Part shown: in pieces, positions 34,701 through 41,000 of the stretch
How the letters are laid out: each line of letters begins with the position of its first letter
How positions within the stretch are numbered: the first letter of the stretch is position 1
NCBI RefSeq assembly: GCF_026153515.1
Contig: NZ_CP110644.1
Span: forward strand, 2,199,501-2,263,500
Length of the DNA stretch: 64,000 bases
Source: Pseudomonas sp. KU26590
GTDB taxonomy: Bacteria; Pseudomonadota; Gammaproteobacteria; Pseudomonadales; Pseudomonadaceae
Direction: 5' to 3'
Notes under the pieces: generated by a model
The model's database searches: none
What the model was told of the DNA's origin: nothing
What the model saw: only the letters and a program-made list of their open reading frames with translations
Program-made: the position numbers and the translations under genes

Positions 34701-35766
34701 CAACTCAGGGATGCCCTGGCAAACCTTGCTTAACTTCTACGCGAGTGCGGAAGTCGATGCGACCGACGCCGCGCGTTTGAAAGCCATTCTCGGCACAGCT
34801 AGCGACACTAATCCAGAGAAGCTCAATCTGCTGGACGATTTGAAGACTGTCGGCGCGTCGATATCCCGTCTTCAAAGTGAAAAAATAGCGCTTACATGGG
34901 CCGATGGAACGCCGATTATCGCCGACGGGGACAAGGTCTACGCGTTCTCGTCGACCTCAAAGCAATATGCAGATTCGGCACTGTTCAGTCCGAGCGCTAG
35001 CGGTTATTCAGGCGATGGTGCTGCGGCGATTCCCACCGACTGGGTGAAACAATTCGGGCCTGGCACCGCACTCCAGTATCAGAATGAAATCGGCTCTTTG
35101 AGCGGCGTGAACATTGGGGCGCAAGGGCAATACCAGCAACTGAGTACCCTGTTGGGAGGGGGCATAGTCCCTCTGATAGATGGCGATCTTGTGCTGGGGA
35201 TGCTGGGCGGCGTCGGTGCGAAAGGCATGCTGGCCCTCCTCGCGGAGAAACGTGCGGCCAGCGTGGCGGCGAGCTCCAAGGTTTCGACCGGCACTCCTGT
35301 GTGGACCACCTCCGAAGGTCCTTATAGTGGACAGCTAACTGGGAATTATCCTTCACCAACTGCTACCGTTAGCGGGCAAGTTGTAGATGGCGTTGGTGAC
35401 CTTGGCGGTGCTTTGGGTGCAAAAGGCTCTGGAGGTGCAATTGACGCTGGCTTTGATACTGCTAACCTGCAGAGTAAATTGCAGGGGTATCTCCTTGATG
35501 CAGGGCACCCTCAGAACCAAACCAAAGCCACTTGGTTTCAGCAGGCTCTTGGTTTTGACCAAAATAATTGGGAGGGATTGGCGTCGCAGATTCAATTTAA
35601 TGAAGCGAAGGCCGTGGTGACAAAAGTAACTCAATATGGTCAGACGTTTGAGCAGAAAATCCCTATTGTCGGGACTAATGGGAGAACTATTGACGTACCT
35701 TTCGTATTTTTGAAAGATGGCTCAGGTATTGTTCGCCTTGTAACAGGAATTCCGGCCAAAAAATGA
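31714..35766 (+). CDS. Orphan cdiA 3' copy with DUF6883-like toxin tip (module 2, lacks secretion domain)
   Basis: About 1,350 codons, open from 31714 but without a start at the true 5' end; internal starts exist from 32086. From TTCAACCTCTCCACACC onward it copies cdiA 26617-~28690 almost base for base, including the Gly-Val linker and FHA-2 repeats. It then switches to a divergent pretoxin region (LGQGAMLAIIIIVTALTAG..., TTYNRQLHTFEQ in place of TAYNYLAHDEV). The tip (LQSKLQGYLLDAGHPQNQT, KATWFQQALGFDQNN, IPIVGTNGRTIDVPF, VRLVTGIPAKK) resembles DUF6883, a family common at toxin ends. It carries no signal peptide or TPS domain, so it is a stored tip that homologous recombination over ~2 kb could swap onto cdiA. 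Confidence 0.75.
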   Translation, partial: LFNLSTPGDSGSGGFSVSSHQAGAGSIAAVDQVAGVASVKGVGGVAGVRGVNGVTGAASVTGVSGNPGSPGVNPIPGISLISGANPTGISPGQPASAQTVARVQGLPSTAATARTGKYLIETNPVLTDLKQFMSSDYLLAGLGYNPDESAKRLGDGLYEQRLVQQAVTSRTGQAFIDGQTSNEDQFKYLMNNAIASKDQLNLSVGVSLTSQQVAALTHDIVWLEEREVNGENVLVPVLYLAQADGRLAPNGALIAGKDVTLIAGQNLDNVGTLKATNNLSATAGNDLVNSGLISAGNRLDLLAGNDVINKAGGIIAGRDVTVTAIGGDVTNERSVTSLDSDVRGQLHKEYADNAARIEAANDLSVSAGRDINNIGSTLQAGRDMTLNAGRDVNTAATQLTDSLVLNSKHTSSDITQIGSTVTAGRDLSVQAGRDINAIASQIDAKRDIAMAATEDVTISSAADEEHSYSKSKKVKKQEDHVSQVQTEITAGGSVAVSAGQNLAVTSSRIAANDEAYLAAGNKLEVLAAQDNDYSLYDMKKKGSFGAKKTKHDEVTDVKNIGSEITAGGNLVLVSGGDQQYQVAKLNSGKDLTINSGGAINFEGVKDLHQESHEKSNTSLAWNSMSGKGKTDETLRQSELIAKGAVAINAVDGLHIEVKQVNQQTVSQAIDAMVKADPDLAWLKDAEKRGDVDWKLIKETHDAYKYSNSSLGQGAMLAIIIIVTALTAGVASGAVGAMASAQAGTTMAAATAATATASATTAGLGNMIATAALTSMASSAAVSVINNKGNLGATVKDITSSQSIKGYLTSAAMAGVMPGYDPASLGFNLSSAQIVLMKSASDAFVNTVINGGSYSDNLGNALVGQASNIGMAIGFKMVGDWALGKYDEGSPQKVMAHALVGGLLAEATGGDFKTGAAAAGANEALINVLSSMVGGDKQLEVMASKLTGLVAAAAVGGDVAKGAEIAQYATTYNRQLHTFEQKALVAEAQKLDQQGKSNSGMPWQTLLNFYASAEVDATDAARLKAILGTASDTNPEKLNLLDDLKTVGASISRLQSEKIALTWADGTPIIADGDKVYAFSSTSKQYADSALFSPSASGYSGDGAAAIPTDWVKQFGPGTALQYQNEIGSLSGVNIGAQGQYQQLSTLLGGGIVPLIDGDLVLGMLGGVGAKGMLALLAEKRAASVAASSKVSTGTPVWTTSEGPYSGQLTGNYPSPTATVSGQVVDGVGDLGGALGAKGSGGAIDAGFDTANLQSKLQGYLLDAGHPQNQTKATWFQQALGFDQNNWEGLASQIQFNEAKAVVTKVTQYGQTFEQKIPIVGTNGRTIDVPFVFLKDGSGIVRLVTGIPAKK

Positions 35767-35987
35767 ATATATTTCGCGAGAACGATGTAGTTCTTCTCCG
35801 GGAAGGAGTAGAAGCCAGAATAATTACTGGAGATGATATCTTTATACCCGAAGGGGAAGAGGGCACAGTTGTTATTGTGCATGGTAGTGCTGACCAGCCT
35901 TCGGCCTATGAAGTTGAGTTTTTTATTCCCGAGCAAAACGATTTTGCTCTAGCTACGGTGGATGCATGTTTAGTATGTAAAATCTAG
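35763..35987 (+). CDS. DUF4926-like immunity protein of module 2
   Basis: 74 residues, start overlapping the toxin stop as ATGA. The layout FRENDVVLLREGVEARIITGDD, EGTVVIVHG, YEVEFF, ATVDACLV is that of DUF4926 (an SH3-like small domain), which frequently sits behind DUF6883. Here it is the probable antidote of the module 2 tip. Soluble, acidic, low GC. A junction palindrome begins only three bases after its stop. Confidence 0.7.
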   Translation: MNIFRENDVVLLREGVEARIITGDDIFIPEGEEGTVVIVHGSADQPSAYEVEFFIPEQNDFALATVDACLVCKI

Positions 35988-35989
35988 CG

Positions 35990-36012
35990 ATAAAAGGGGG
36001 CAGCCCCTTTTC
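35990..36012. repeat. Junction palindrome 1 (GATAAAAGGGGGCAGCCCCTTTTC)
   Basis: Arms AAAAGGGG and CCCCTTTT around GCAG. Same layout as the later GGGGACGGACCCC copies; follows the DUF4926 stop and precedes a cdiA scrap. Confidence 0.7.
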
Positions 36013-36016
36013 ATTG

Positions 36017-36100
36017 AACGTCAGTAGCGAGCTAACTTCTGGCGGTGACATGGTTTTGGTGAACGGGGGCAACCAGCATTACCAGGCCGCGAAGATCAGC
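36017..36100 (+). pseudogene. 84-bp cdiA scrap between two junction palindromes
   Basis: Encodes NVSSELTSGGDMVLVNGG and QHYQAAKIS, aligning with NIGSEITAGGNLVLVSGG and QQYQVAKLN of the FHA-2 region (cdiA 28287-28370). It differs at many positions, while the larger copies are nearly identical to cdiA, so it derives from a different cdiA lineage. Bounded on both sides by palindromes at 35990 and 36102. Confidence 0.75.
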
Positions 36101-36101
36101 G

Positions 36102-36126
36102 ATAAAAAAGGGACGGACCCCTTAAT
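36102..36126. repeat. Junction palindrome 2 (GATAAAAAAGGGACGGACCCCTTAATC)
   Basis: Core GGGACGGACCCC flanked by A-run and TTAA. Separates the 84-bp scrap from orphan module 3. Confidence 0.75.
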
Positions 36127-36132
36127 CTTCCT

Positions 36133-38946
36133 AACGCCATCGCCAGCCAGATCGACGCCAAACGCGATATCGCGATGGCCGCGACCGAAGACGTCACCAT
36201 CAGCTCGGCGGCGGACGAAGAGCACTCGTATAGCAAGAGCAAAAAGGTTACGACGCAGGAAGATCAAGTCAGCCAGGTCCGGACCGAGATTACCGCTGGC
36301 GGGAGTGTTGCCGTCAGCGCCGGGCAAAACCTGGCCGTGACCTCCAGCCGCATCGCCGCCAACGACGAAGCCTATCTGGCCGCAGGCAACAAACTCGAAG
36401 TCCTCGCTGCGCAGGACAACGATTACTCGCTGTACGACATGAAGAAAAAAGGCTCCTTCGGCGCCAAGAAAACCAAGCAAGACGAAGTGACCGATGTGAA
36501 AAACATCGGCAGCGAAATCACCGCTGGCGGCAACCTGGTGTTGGTGAGTGGCGGCGATCAGCAGTATCAGGTCGCGAAGCTCAACAGCGGTAAAGACCTG
36601 ACGATCAACAGCGGCGGGGCGATCAACTTTGAGGGCGTTAAAGACCTGCATCAGGAGAGTCATGAGAAGAGCAATACCAGCCTTGCGTGGAACTCCATGT
36701 CCGGTAAGGGCAAGACCGACGAGACGTTGCGCCAGAGTGAGCTGATCGCCAAAGGCAATCTAGTTGTAAATGCTGTTGATGGTCTGCACATCGACGTTAA
36801 ACAGGTGAACCAGCAGACGGTGAGCCAGGCGATTGATGCGATGGTCAAGGCTGATCCTGATCTGGCTTGGTTGAAGGATGCGGAAAAGCGGGGGGATGTT
36901 GACTGGAACTTGGTTAAAGAGGCGCATGAGTCCTTCAAGTACAACAATTCGGGCCTAGGTGCTGGGGCGCAACTGGCTATCGCAATCTTGGTCACCTACC
37001 TGACTTGGGGAGCGGGCAGTACCTTGGTCGGAGCCGCTGCGAATTCAGCTGCCGGAGCAGCGGCCAACTCGGTAGTCGCAGCAGTAGCTACCAAGGCAGC
37101 CACCAGTACTGTCAACAATCGTGGCGATTTGGGGGCTGTTGCTAAAGATGTCACTTCCAGCGATAGCCTCAAAGGTTATGTCATCGCGGGTGTAAGCGGT
37201 GGGATCGGCAATGCCAGTATCGGTTTGCAGCTGGCTGTGAACTCAGCGCTGAAAACCGTTCTTCAGGGCGGCAAGTTCAAGGACAACTTGGCTGAAGCGG
37301 CTGTGATGATGGCCGCTAACGTGCTCAGTGGCTATATCTACCAGAACGTCGGCGATGCCCTGAATGGCAGCGGTTTGGCGACAAAGGTCGCGGTACATGC
37401 CATCGTCGGCGGGCTGATAGGCGAAGCTGCTGGCGGCGATTTCCGCACCTCGGCGTTGGCGGCCGGCGCCAATGAGGCGCTGGTTGAAAAGTTCGGTAGC
37501 GAGATCTTCCCAGGAGATGCTCACGAGCGTTTGCTCACGATGACGTCACAGTTGGTCGGGATGACCGTAGCGGCAGCGGCAGGTGGAAGTGCCAAGGATC
37601 AGGAGAAAGCTGGCTGGGTGACACAGCAGGCAACTGCTTACAACTATCTGGCGCACGACGAGGTTGATGCCCTTTCCAAGGAGCTGGTGGGTTGCCGTGC
37701 CAACCCCGACCCCGGAGCGTGTCGTGGCCAAGTGCAGGATAAATACCAAGTCCTGACCGATAGCAAAACAGGTGCTCGGTTGTATGACTGCAAAGGGGAA
37801 GGAGAAAGCGCATGTAACGCTCAATACAGTGCGGCGAAAGACGGTTCTGCGAAACTAGATTCGCTGATTGACTCTTTCGCGTTGAATGCCGACGAAAAGG
37901 AAGTACTCGCTCACTTCCAAGACATCAACCATAACGACGAGAGACTGGCTGATCATGCGTGGTTGCAGGCATTCTGGGGTGAGTCCGGAATCGCTGATGT
38001 TGTGCTTGGGGGACGCGTGGGTGTCGCTGCCGCAGAGAGGGCCGCAGCGGGAAAAACGGCTGGAAAGGGGGCCCTTGACGCAGGCGCTGATGCAGGTGGG
38101 GCAAAAGGGTTCGGGGACAAACAAGCGGCCAAGCCGGCATCGCAAGCAGATGGAGACTTTGGTTATTTAAACCAGCCAGGCCCAAGCAAACCAGCTGCTT
38201 TTGTGGATGCTCAGACCTCTGCTAAAGGGTTTATTAACAATGGTAGGATAAGCGCCGCTGATTTAGAGAGATTAGTGCCGCCGGGAACACCGAATACTTT
38301 CAAGTCGTCAGCTACCATTACTGATGGCAGTAAATTTCAGTACGAATGGAATGGTCAAAACGTGGAGATAAAATGGCATGCTCCGGATGCGAACGCAGCT
38401 ACGAAGTTTCCTGGTTCTAATGCTGGGTCGGGCTGGACTGCTCAAATAAAAATAGGAAGTAAACTGCTAGGTCAGGATGGCGTGTTGTATAGAAAACCCT
38501 CTAATGCGACGCACATACCGGTAGATATTTTGAATATGAAAAGCTTTACTTATTACGCTTCACTGCCAGACTCGATGACGGTCGATGAGGTTGAGGCTGA
38601 ATTCAAAGAACTGTTGAGTGGGCTGGAAAGCCAAACAGTTAATAGTGCTTGTTTTGTTAAGCCAATAATGGAACTAAGTGAAAGACAGTGGCATACCTAT
38701 AGTGTCTTAAGTTTCTGTGTCAGGGCGCGGATTGAAGACTATCTGCTATCTGTCTGGGATGGTAATGATTTAGAGATGGTTGAAAATTTCATTGGTATCA
38801 TGGTTAGGTTGGGGCTCGAGCGAATCAATATTTTTCTAAGGTCTTTCGAGGAGAAAGATGTGCCGTCAGAAGTTTTTAATGAGATTTCACTTGCTCTTTC
38901 GGAGTTAGGTGGCTCGGTGTCGGATCCATATAGCGGTATGCGTTAA
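36133..38946 (+). CDS. Orphan cdiA 3' copy with type-30-like toxin fused in frame to a probable immunity protein (module 3)
   Basis: Homology to cdiA starts at AACGCCATCGCCAGCC (cdiA 27921 region), six bases after a junction palindrome, and runs almost unchanged to the hinge DAGADAGGAKG (~38100). The first ATG is at 36175. The tip (ISAADLERLVPPGTPNTFKS, FQYEWNGQNVEIKWHAPDAN, GSGWTAQIKIG, NATHIPVDI) resembles polymorphic toxin type 30, whose members end near an HIP motif. Here the frame does not stop: it continues from ATG 38536 into 136 residues beginning MKSFTYYASLPDSMTVDEVE, which look like a separate soluble immunity protein. A TGA in another frame sits at 38531-38533, just before that ATG. 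I infer that a small indel removed the toxin stop and fused the two. Confidence 0.7.
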   Translation, partial: NAIASQIDAKRDIAMAATEDVTISSAADEEHSYSKSKKVTTQEDQVSQVRTEITAGGSVAVSAGQNLAVTSSRIAANDEAYLAAGNKLEVLAAQDNDYSLYDMKKKGSFGAKKTKQDEVTDVKNIGSEITAGGNLVLVSGGDQQYQVAKLNSGKDLTINSGGAINFEGVKDLHQESHEKSNTSLAWNSMSGKGKTDETLRQSELIAKGNLVVNAVDGLHIDVKQVNQQTVSQAIDAMVKADPDLAWLKDAEKRGDVDWNLVKEAHESFKYNNSGLGAGAQLAIAILVTYLTWGAGSTLVGAAANSAAGAAANSVVAAVATKAATSTVNNRGDLGAVAKDVTSSDSLKGYVIAGVSGGIGNASIGLQLAVNSALKTVLQGGKFKDNLAEAAVMMAANVLSGYIYQNVGDALNGSGLATKVAVHAIVGGLIGEAAGGDFRTSALAAGANEALVEKFGSEIFPGDAHERLLTMTSQLVGMTVAAAAGGSAKDQEKAGWVTQQATAYNYLAHDEVDALSKELVGCRANPDPGACRGQVQDKYQVLTDSKTGARLYDCKGEGESACNAQYSAAKDGSAKLDSLIDSFALNADEKEVLAHFQDINHNDERLADHAWLQAFWGESGIADVVLGGRVGVAAAERAAAGKTAGKGALDAGADAGGAKGFGDKQAAKPASQADGDFGYLNQPGPSKPAAFVDAQTSAKGFINNGRISAADLERLVPPGTPNTFKSSATITDGSKFQYEWNGQNVEIKWHAPDANAATKFPGSNAGSGWTAQIKIGSKLLGQDGVLYRKPSNATHIPVDILNMKSFTYYASLPDSMTVDEVEAEFKELLSGLESQTVNSACFVKPIMELSERQWHTYSVLSFCVRARIEDYLLSVWDGNDLEMVENFIGIMVRLGLERINIFLRSFEEKDVPSEVFNEISLALSELGGSVSDPYSGMR
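38536..38946 (+). CDS. Probable immunity protein of module 3 (fused to or overlapping the toxin frame)
   Basis: 136 codons in the same frame as the toxin, from ATG 38536 to the stop at 38946. Composition is soluble, low-GC and acidic (DSMTVDEVEAEFKELLSG, WDGNDLEMVENFIGI, SEVFNEISLALSELGG). No ribosome site is obvious before the ATG. Position after a toxin tip and the composition shift argue for an immunity gene. I do not recognise the family. It could be expressed from its own start or only as a toxin-immunity fusion. Confidence 0.5.
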   Translation: MKSFTYYASLPDSMTVDEVEAEFKELLSGLESQTVNSACFVKPIMELSERQWHTYSVLSFCVRARIEDYLLSVWDGNDLEMVENFIGIMVRLGLERINIFLRSFEEKDVPSEVFNEISLALSELGGSVSDPYSGMR

Positions 38947-38977
38947 AGCTTCAGACAATGTTTTGCGTTTTTTTCGG

Positions 38978-38990
38978 ATAAAAGGGGACG
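38978..38990 (+). repeat. Half junction palindrome (ATAAAAGGGGACG)
   Basis: Only the left arm of the AAAAGGGGACGGACCCCTT repeat is present, 32 bases after module 3. Confidence 0.6.
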
Positions 38991-39380
38991 ATAAGATGTT
39001 GAAAATGATGACATGGGCTCTATGCCGGCCGCCGCCTGAATTACTTTCAGCTAGGTCGGGGGTGACCTACAGTCAGATAAAAAATGCTCTTAGTGTACTG
39101 TTCGCGAAATAAGTTACCCATGACCTGAAAGCTAAGCTATTGATAAGATTTATTTTTCTGTCAGTCAATAGCTGGTTTTTTCGAAAACAGCACATTAGCT
39201 TTCTTGGTTCTGACAAATTTGTGGAGTGCGTTTTTTATCGTGTTGTGTCTCATGGTGTATTTATTGATAAGAGCTTAGAAAGCTCTTTGGCTGTTTATCA
39301 TTTTCGCTTGCATGACATTATTTATGATGAGTTGCCTTACGCGATACTGTGGAAGCTTTTAGTGTGAGATTTAATGATGC
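38991..39380 (+). other. AT-rich stretch without a convincing gene
   Basis: Between the half palindrome and the next full palindrome. Two weak frames exist: 38996-39112 (38 codons from ATG, MLKMMTWALCRPPPELL) and 39140-39367 (75 codons from TTG, IRFIFLSVNSWFFRKQ). The second is rich in aromatic and aliphatic residues and could be the remains of an immunity gene whose toxin is lost. No homology was recognised. Confidence 0.4.
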
Positions 39381-39404
39381 ATAAAAGGGGACGGACCCCT
39401 TAAG
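39381..39404. repeat. Junction palindrome 3 (ATAAAAGGGGACGGACCCCTTAAG)
   Basis: Full copy with core GGGGACGGACCCC. The next toxin remnant begins immediately after it. Confidence 0.8.
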
Positions 39405-39617
39405 CCTTCCGATTCTTATGCGAATCTTGGAAATGGGCATGTTGTTGTCTACGGTCCTGAGGGGCGCGCACTATACGATGTATCTAGCTCTCGGATTAAG
39501 GTGGTCGAATGGAACCAAGCTCCGAATGGAACATATTTCCCAAAGAAGGGAAGTGATACGAAAGTTTTTGAGGGAAATGTTCTGCAGTCGGTTCTTGAAA
39601 GTTTGGGGTTGAAATGA
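39405..39617 (+). pseudogene. Orphan toxin C-terminal remnant, unknown family (module 4)
   Basis: The frame starting right after the palindrome encodes ~70 residues: PSDSYANLGNGHVVVYGPEG, RALYDVSSSRIKVVEW, NGTYFPKKGSDTKVF, VLESLGLK, stop. It has no start codon, and the stop overlaps the next gene's ATG, as toxin tips do with immunity genes. The annotated-looking frame 39418-39612 on the same strand is a shadow. The first part of the toxin is missing, so a catalytic site cannot be judged. Confidence 0.6.
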
Positions 39618-40141
39618 TGAAAGTTTTTCAGGGTAATATTTCTAAAGAGTCGTTGAGTCTGTTTGTTTCGGATATTGGCTCTGGAGAGTTTTTTTCATAT
39701 GCAGGGAATTTGGTTTCATTAGAACAAGCAATTTCTGTTCTGGGTTTGCTCTCTCCTGATTTTATTGAGGTCAATGGTCACATTTTCTGGCTGCCTAACG
39801 CTCAGCAATACGATCCGCAAAGATTTCATTTGAGCGGGCTGGTTGAGGACGAATCTAGTGTGTTGGAGCCAAGTACATCGCGTAGAAACGTTGAACGATA
39901 CAGGAATATTTTTTCAATAAATCAGTTTTTTTCAAAGTGGGAGGATGCACCGGGTCGACCCATATTTAAAGTGGGCCTGTCGGAAGAAGATTATCGTCTT
40001 TGTCATTTATTTGCTGAGCAGATTACCAGATATTGGAAACGCGCATTATCCGACGCCTTTCCAGAGAAGGTGTTTCAGTTTGAAATTGCTGACGATCTTC
40101 TAGATGAATATGGCGTCTGCCTGACATTTTGGCAGTCGTAG
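39614..40141 (+). CDS. Probable immunity protein of module 4
   Basis: 175 residues from ATG 39614, overlapping the toxin stop (ATGATGA); ATG 39617 is equally possible. Soluble, with many aromatic residues (GSGEFFSYAGNLVSLEQAIS, FIEVNGHIFWLPNAQQYDP) and a C-terminal FQFEIADDLLDEYGVCLTFW. No family recognised. Intact length and clean overlap suggest it is retained for function even though its toxin is truncated. Confidence 0.6.
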   Translation: MMKVFQGNISKESLSLFVSDIGSGEFFSYAGNLVSLEQAISVLGLLSPDFIEVNGHIFWLPNAQQYDPQRFHLSGLVEDESSVLEPSTSRRNVERYRNIFSINQFFSKWEDAPGRPIFKVGLSEEDYRLCHLFAEQITRYWKRALSDAFPEKVFQFEIADDLLDEYGVCLTFWQS

Positions 40142-40196
40142 TTTAAACATCGCACAGGATGTGTTCGCGCATTAAAGCCACTGCCAGAGGCTTAAT

Positions 40197-40221
40197 GGAT
40201 AAAAGGGGACGGACCCTTTTT
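40197..40221. repeat. Junction palindrome 4 (GGATAAAAGGGGACGGACCCTTTTT)
   Basis: One C fewer in the right arm than the other copies. It joins module 4 to the type-24-like toxin remnant. Confidence 0.8.
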
Positions 40222-40497
40222 GCCCAGATAAGCGGACGTTTCAAACTTGATGGTGGGCCAGTCAATGAAACGGTGAATAGAGCGGATAACCAAGGGAACA
40301 TTACCAGCTATGCTGTGTATGATTCGGCGGGAATGATTGTTAAGAGAGTTGAGGTTACTGGAGCCGCGCATGCGAATGTGCAAACACCGCATGTAATTGA
40401 GTACGGTAGAAATAAATTGCCGGACGGGACGATTAGAGTTCAATCGCCCTCGACAAAATTAGCACCAAGGCCGGCTAAATCTGACGAGATTTCATAA
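40222..40497 (+). pseudogene. Orphan toxin tip resembling polymorphic toxin type 24 (module 5)
   Basis: Starts abruptly after the palindrome: AQISGRFKLDGGPVNETVNR, GNITSYAVYDSAGMIVKRVE, GAAHANVQTPHVIEYGRNKL, then a PRPAKSDEIS ending. The order GNITSY.VYD..G...KRV...G.AH....TPHV.EY and the PRPA..DEI tail are typical of type 24 toxins. An in-frame ATG at 40159 reads through the palindrome but makes no family sense, so the tip lacks a natural start. The stop overlaps the next ATG (TAATG). Confidence 0.65.
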
Positions 40498-40646
40498 TGA
40501 AAGTTAACACAATTCATCCCATGATCGGCTTGGTTCGTTATGGCTCTTGGAAGTCCGAGTGGGCGAAAAAAGACGAGATTGATGAACTTTGCTATATAAG
40601 TAATAAGTGCAGCCCTAAAAAAGAAAAAAGGGGACGGACCCCTTAA
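40497..40646 (+). pseudogene. Immunity gene of module 5, truncated by a junction palindrome
   Basis: ATG 40497 overlaps the toxin stop. It encodes MKVNTIHPMIGLVRYGSWKS and ~20 more plausible residues, then runs into the palindrome, which adds KKEKRGRTP and a TAA stop taken from CCTTAA. The product is 49 residues, short for an immunity protein. The repeat therefore replaced the 3' part of the gene. Confidence 0.65.
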
Positions 40647-40648
40647 TC
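40624..40648. repeat. Junction palindrome 5 (AAAAAAGGGGACGGACCCCTTAATC)
   Basis: Full copy lying inside the immunity reading frame of module 5 and supplying its stop. Confidence 0.8.
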
Positions 40649-40659
40649 TCCCCGTCCCG

Positions 40660-40708
40660 GTGCTAGCGGTTATTCAGGCGATGGAGCTGCGGCGATCCCC
40701 TCCGATTG
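40660..40708 (+). pseudogene. ~50-bp cdiA scrap between two junction palindromes
   Basis: GTGCTAGCGGTTATTCAGGC onward encodes GASGYSGDGAAAIPSD, matching SASGYSGDGAAAIPTD in the module 2 toxin-bearing copy (34992-35040). Homology stops at the palindromes on both sides (40624 and 40711). Confidence 0.75.
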
Positions 40709-40710
40709 CG

Positions 40711-40733
40711 ATAAATGGGGATGGACCCCTTAT
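40711..40733. repeat. Junction palindrome 6 (ATAAATGGGGATGGACCCCTTATAT)
   Basis: Slightly diverged copy (GGGGATGGACCCC). Last copy of the array; the 263 bases from here to the IS carry no gene I can support. Confidence 0.7.
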
Positions 40734-40996
40734 ATCTACGACACTTCGAAAAATAGTTGCGCCCTGCGATAGGCTTGTCACGAGTCTGTGATAAAAATTC
40801 ATTTTCTATAACTGTACAAAGAATGCACGTGCCGGTCTAACAGACAGGCATGTCGCTGCTGCACGCGAAGTAACAGAGTCGATATCAGCTCGCGTGAACT
40901 CTCTAAGCGGGGCAGCGACAAGGTAGATAAATTACCAAGCCCTCAGCCTTTAGGATTAGGAAGGCCGGCCGATTTGTTACGTGGGCAATCAAACCC

Positions 40997-41000
40997 TTAG
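40997..41000. repeat. Left target-site duplication of the IS5-family element (TTAG)
   Basis: TTAG directly outside the left terminal inverted repeat, repeated at 42194-42197. It fits the YTAR target preference of IS5-group elements. Confidence 0.75.

Noticed and set aside
39418..39612. 64-codon frame beginning MRILEMGMLL
   Set aside because: The frame one base over gives a coherent toxin-tip sequence ending in overlap with the immunity start; this one is its shadow.
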